Part shown: positions 35,056-35,856 of the stretch, piece by piece
Numbering within the stretch: the first letter of the stretch is position 1
Layout of the letters: the number at the start of each line of letters is the position of its first letter
Assembly (NCBI GenBank): GCA_009912575.1
Contig: WNDP01000031.1
Span: 1 to 35,856, forward strand
Length of the DNA: 35,856 nucleotides
Source: Acinetobacter bereziniae
Lineage (GTDB): Bacteria; Pseudomonadota; Gammaproteobacteria; Pseudomonadales; Moraxellaceae
Direction of reading: 5' to 3'
Notes under the pieces: generated by a model
Seen by the model: only the letters and a program-made list of their open reading frames with translations
Database searches by the model: none
What the model was told of the DNA's origin: nothing
Made by a program: the position numbers and the translations under genes

Positions 35056-35069
35056 TCAGCTTATTTTAT

Positions 35070-35381
35070 TTATAAGTGTATTAAGTACGCCACTACTTGT
35101 TTATTTCCAGCCATTTCTGCCAACTCTAAAGCAGTATATTGTGCTTTATAGTGGACATCTGCACCCTGATTCACTAATAACTTTACAATTTCTAAATGAT
35201 CATTTTCAGCAGCAGCGTGTAATGCACTATAACCTTCTTCATCCATTTGATTGGCATCAATCCCTTGTGATAAAAGCTGTTCGACTTGCTCAATATCGCC
35301 AAGTGAAGCAGCATACACCAGTTCAGGAAGATAAAGTTCTTCATCATTATTAGGAATCGGAGAGAATGAGTTCAGTTTCAT
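35070..35381 (-). CDS. Small ankyrin-repeat protein
   Basis: The 103-residue protein contains about two complete ankyrin repeats and edges of others: LVYAASLGDIEQVEQLLSQG, then YSALHAAAENDHLEIVKLLV and a last YTALELAEMAGNKQVVAYL. Ankyrin repeats bind other proteins; small bacterial ones are often antidotes or regulators of a neighbour, but there is no operon partner here. There is no signal peptide, so it is cytosolic. The start at 35381 follows a ribosome binding site (ggtgat) and omits a 13-residue extension from an upstream ATG at 35420. It ends facing small RNA copy B. Confidence 0.75.
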   Translation of the reverse strand: MKLNSFSPIPNNDEELYLPELVYAASLGDIEQVEQLLSQGIDANQMDEEGYSALHAAAENDHLEIVKLLVNQGADVHYKAQYTALELAEMAGNKQVVAYLIHL

Positions 35382-35693
35382 AGGATCACCTGATACTTTG
35401 TATTCGGCTATTGTAATCAAACTATTTGCATTAGATGTTAATTTTCTGTGCTATAGGAAGTAAACCCTCACAGACTTATCATTTTTATCCTATATTAACC
35501 TGAGTTCGATATAAAAATCTTGATAAAACATGATACTCGGAAACGTCATCCGCAACTGTTTGAGGCAGGACTACTTCTATAAGGCTCCGCAGAGCTTTAT
35601 TATTTTTAATAAGTTAAAGATATGATTACATTGAACTCACGTTATATTATTCTTTTATGGCGATTTTTTCTCTTTCCCTTTACACATAAAAAA
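35382..35693. other. Intergenic region between the ankyrin gene and the rRNA operon end
   Basis: No gene is supported. A short hairpin (gctc-cgca-gagc, about 35584-35595) is followed by an AT-rich stretch and could be a weak terminator. Nothing else stands out. Confidence 0.45.
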
Positions 35694-35725
35694 ACACCCT
35701 CAACGTTTTAGTTGAGGGTGTTTTT
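35694..35725. terminator. Terminator of the rRNA operon
   Basis: acaccctcaac and gttgagggtgt form a perfect 11-bp stem with T runs on both strands. It lies 11 bases after the 5S gene on the minus strand and is probably bidirectional. Confidence 0.88.
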
Positions 35726-35735
35726 AGAATTAAAA

Positions 35736-35849
35736 GCTGGCGATGACTTACTCTCACATGGGTAACCCCACACTACCATCAGCGCTAAGAGGTTTCACTT
35801 CTGAGTTCGGGAAGGGATCAGGTGGTTCACTCTTGCTATTGTCGCCAGC
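35736..35849 (-). rRNA. rrf: 5S ribosomal RNA
   Basis: Read on the minus strand it begins gctggcgacaatagcaag and ends gtcatcgccagc, whose ends pair as helix I. It contains cccgaactcagaagtgaaac, the hallmark loop of 5S rRNA. The 114-base length fits Acinetobacter. The 23S gene should lie beyond the right edge of the window. Confidence 0.95.
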
Positions 35850-35856
35850 AAACTGT

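Noticed and set aside
1-35856. CRISPR array, tRNA genes or integrase attachment sites
   Set aside because: No regularly spaced repeats, cloverleaf sequences or integrase gene were seen, although a by-eye reading could miss a tRNA.

Overview
The window is chromosomal DNA from an Acinetobacter species (gamma-proteobacteria, low GC). The evidence is the gene order and sequence of a VgrG-less, TssJ-less Acinetobacter-type type VI secretion (T6SS) locus, the Hcp, AsaA and TagX proteins typical of this genus, and a 5S rRNA gene at the right edge. The assignment rests on recalled family sequences, not on a search.

Layout. 1-187 is the right end of an IS3-family insertion sequence. 325-2417 holds a secreted RcnB-like protein, a possible small RNA or small ORF, and argA (N-acetylglutamate synthase). 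2747-7556 is an alkanesulfonate utilisation operon: ssuA, a second ssuA, ssuD, ssuC, ssuB. ssuD and ssuB are each broken by a one-base frameshift, and ssuB has also lost its Walker B glutamate. 8055-10060 carries a RutR-like TetR regulator, a short MTA/SAH-nucleosidase-like protein and an NADPH-dependent FMN reductase.

11-34.8 kb is a T6SS island in two divergent halves. The left half runs leftward from asaA (27049): tssB, tssC, hcp, tssE, tssF, tssG, a membrane protein of unknown function, tssM, tagF, an OmpA-domain gene, a PAAR gene, then a second PAAR gene with a candidate effector and lipoprotein immunity partner. The right half runs rightward from tssH/clpV: tssA, a tssK-tssL fusion, a membrane protein and tagX. 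The second PAAR module apparently arose by duplication of the first: an eroded piece of the OmpA gene's 3' end still lies upstream of it.

The T6SS looks disabled. hcp has a 5-bp tandem duplication that frameshifts it. tssM has a one-base frameshift and also appears to have lost the segment coding for its N-terminal membrane helices. tssK and tssL are joined in one frame. Some single-base lesions could be sequencing errors; the hcp duplication and the tssM deletion are less easily explained that way.

Two copies of one structured small RNA (about 10144-10274 and 34917-35055, same strand) bracket the island. Their stems show compensatory differences, and each copy has four CAGGA motifs at nearly the same spacing, in or next to loops. 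This resembles a CsrA/RsmA-titrating RNA and is the most interesting non-coding signal here. The window ends with a two-repeat ankyrin protein and the 5S rRNA gene of an rrn operon on the minus strand.
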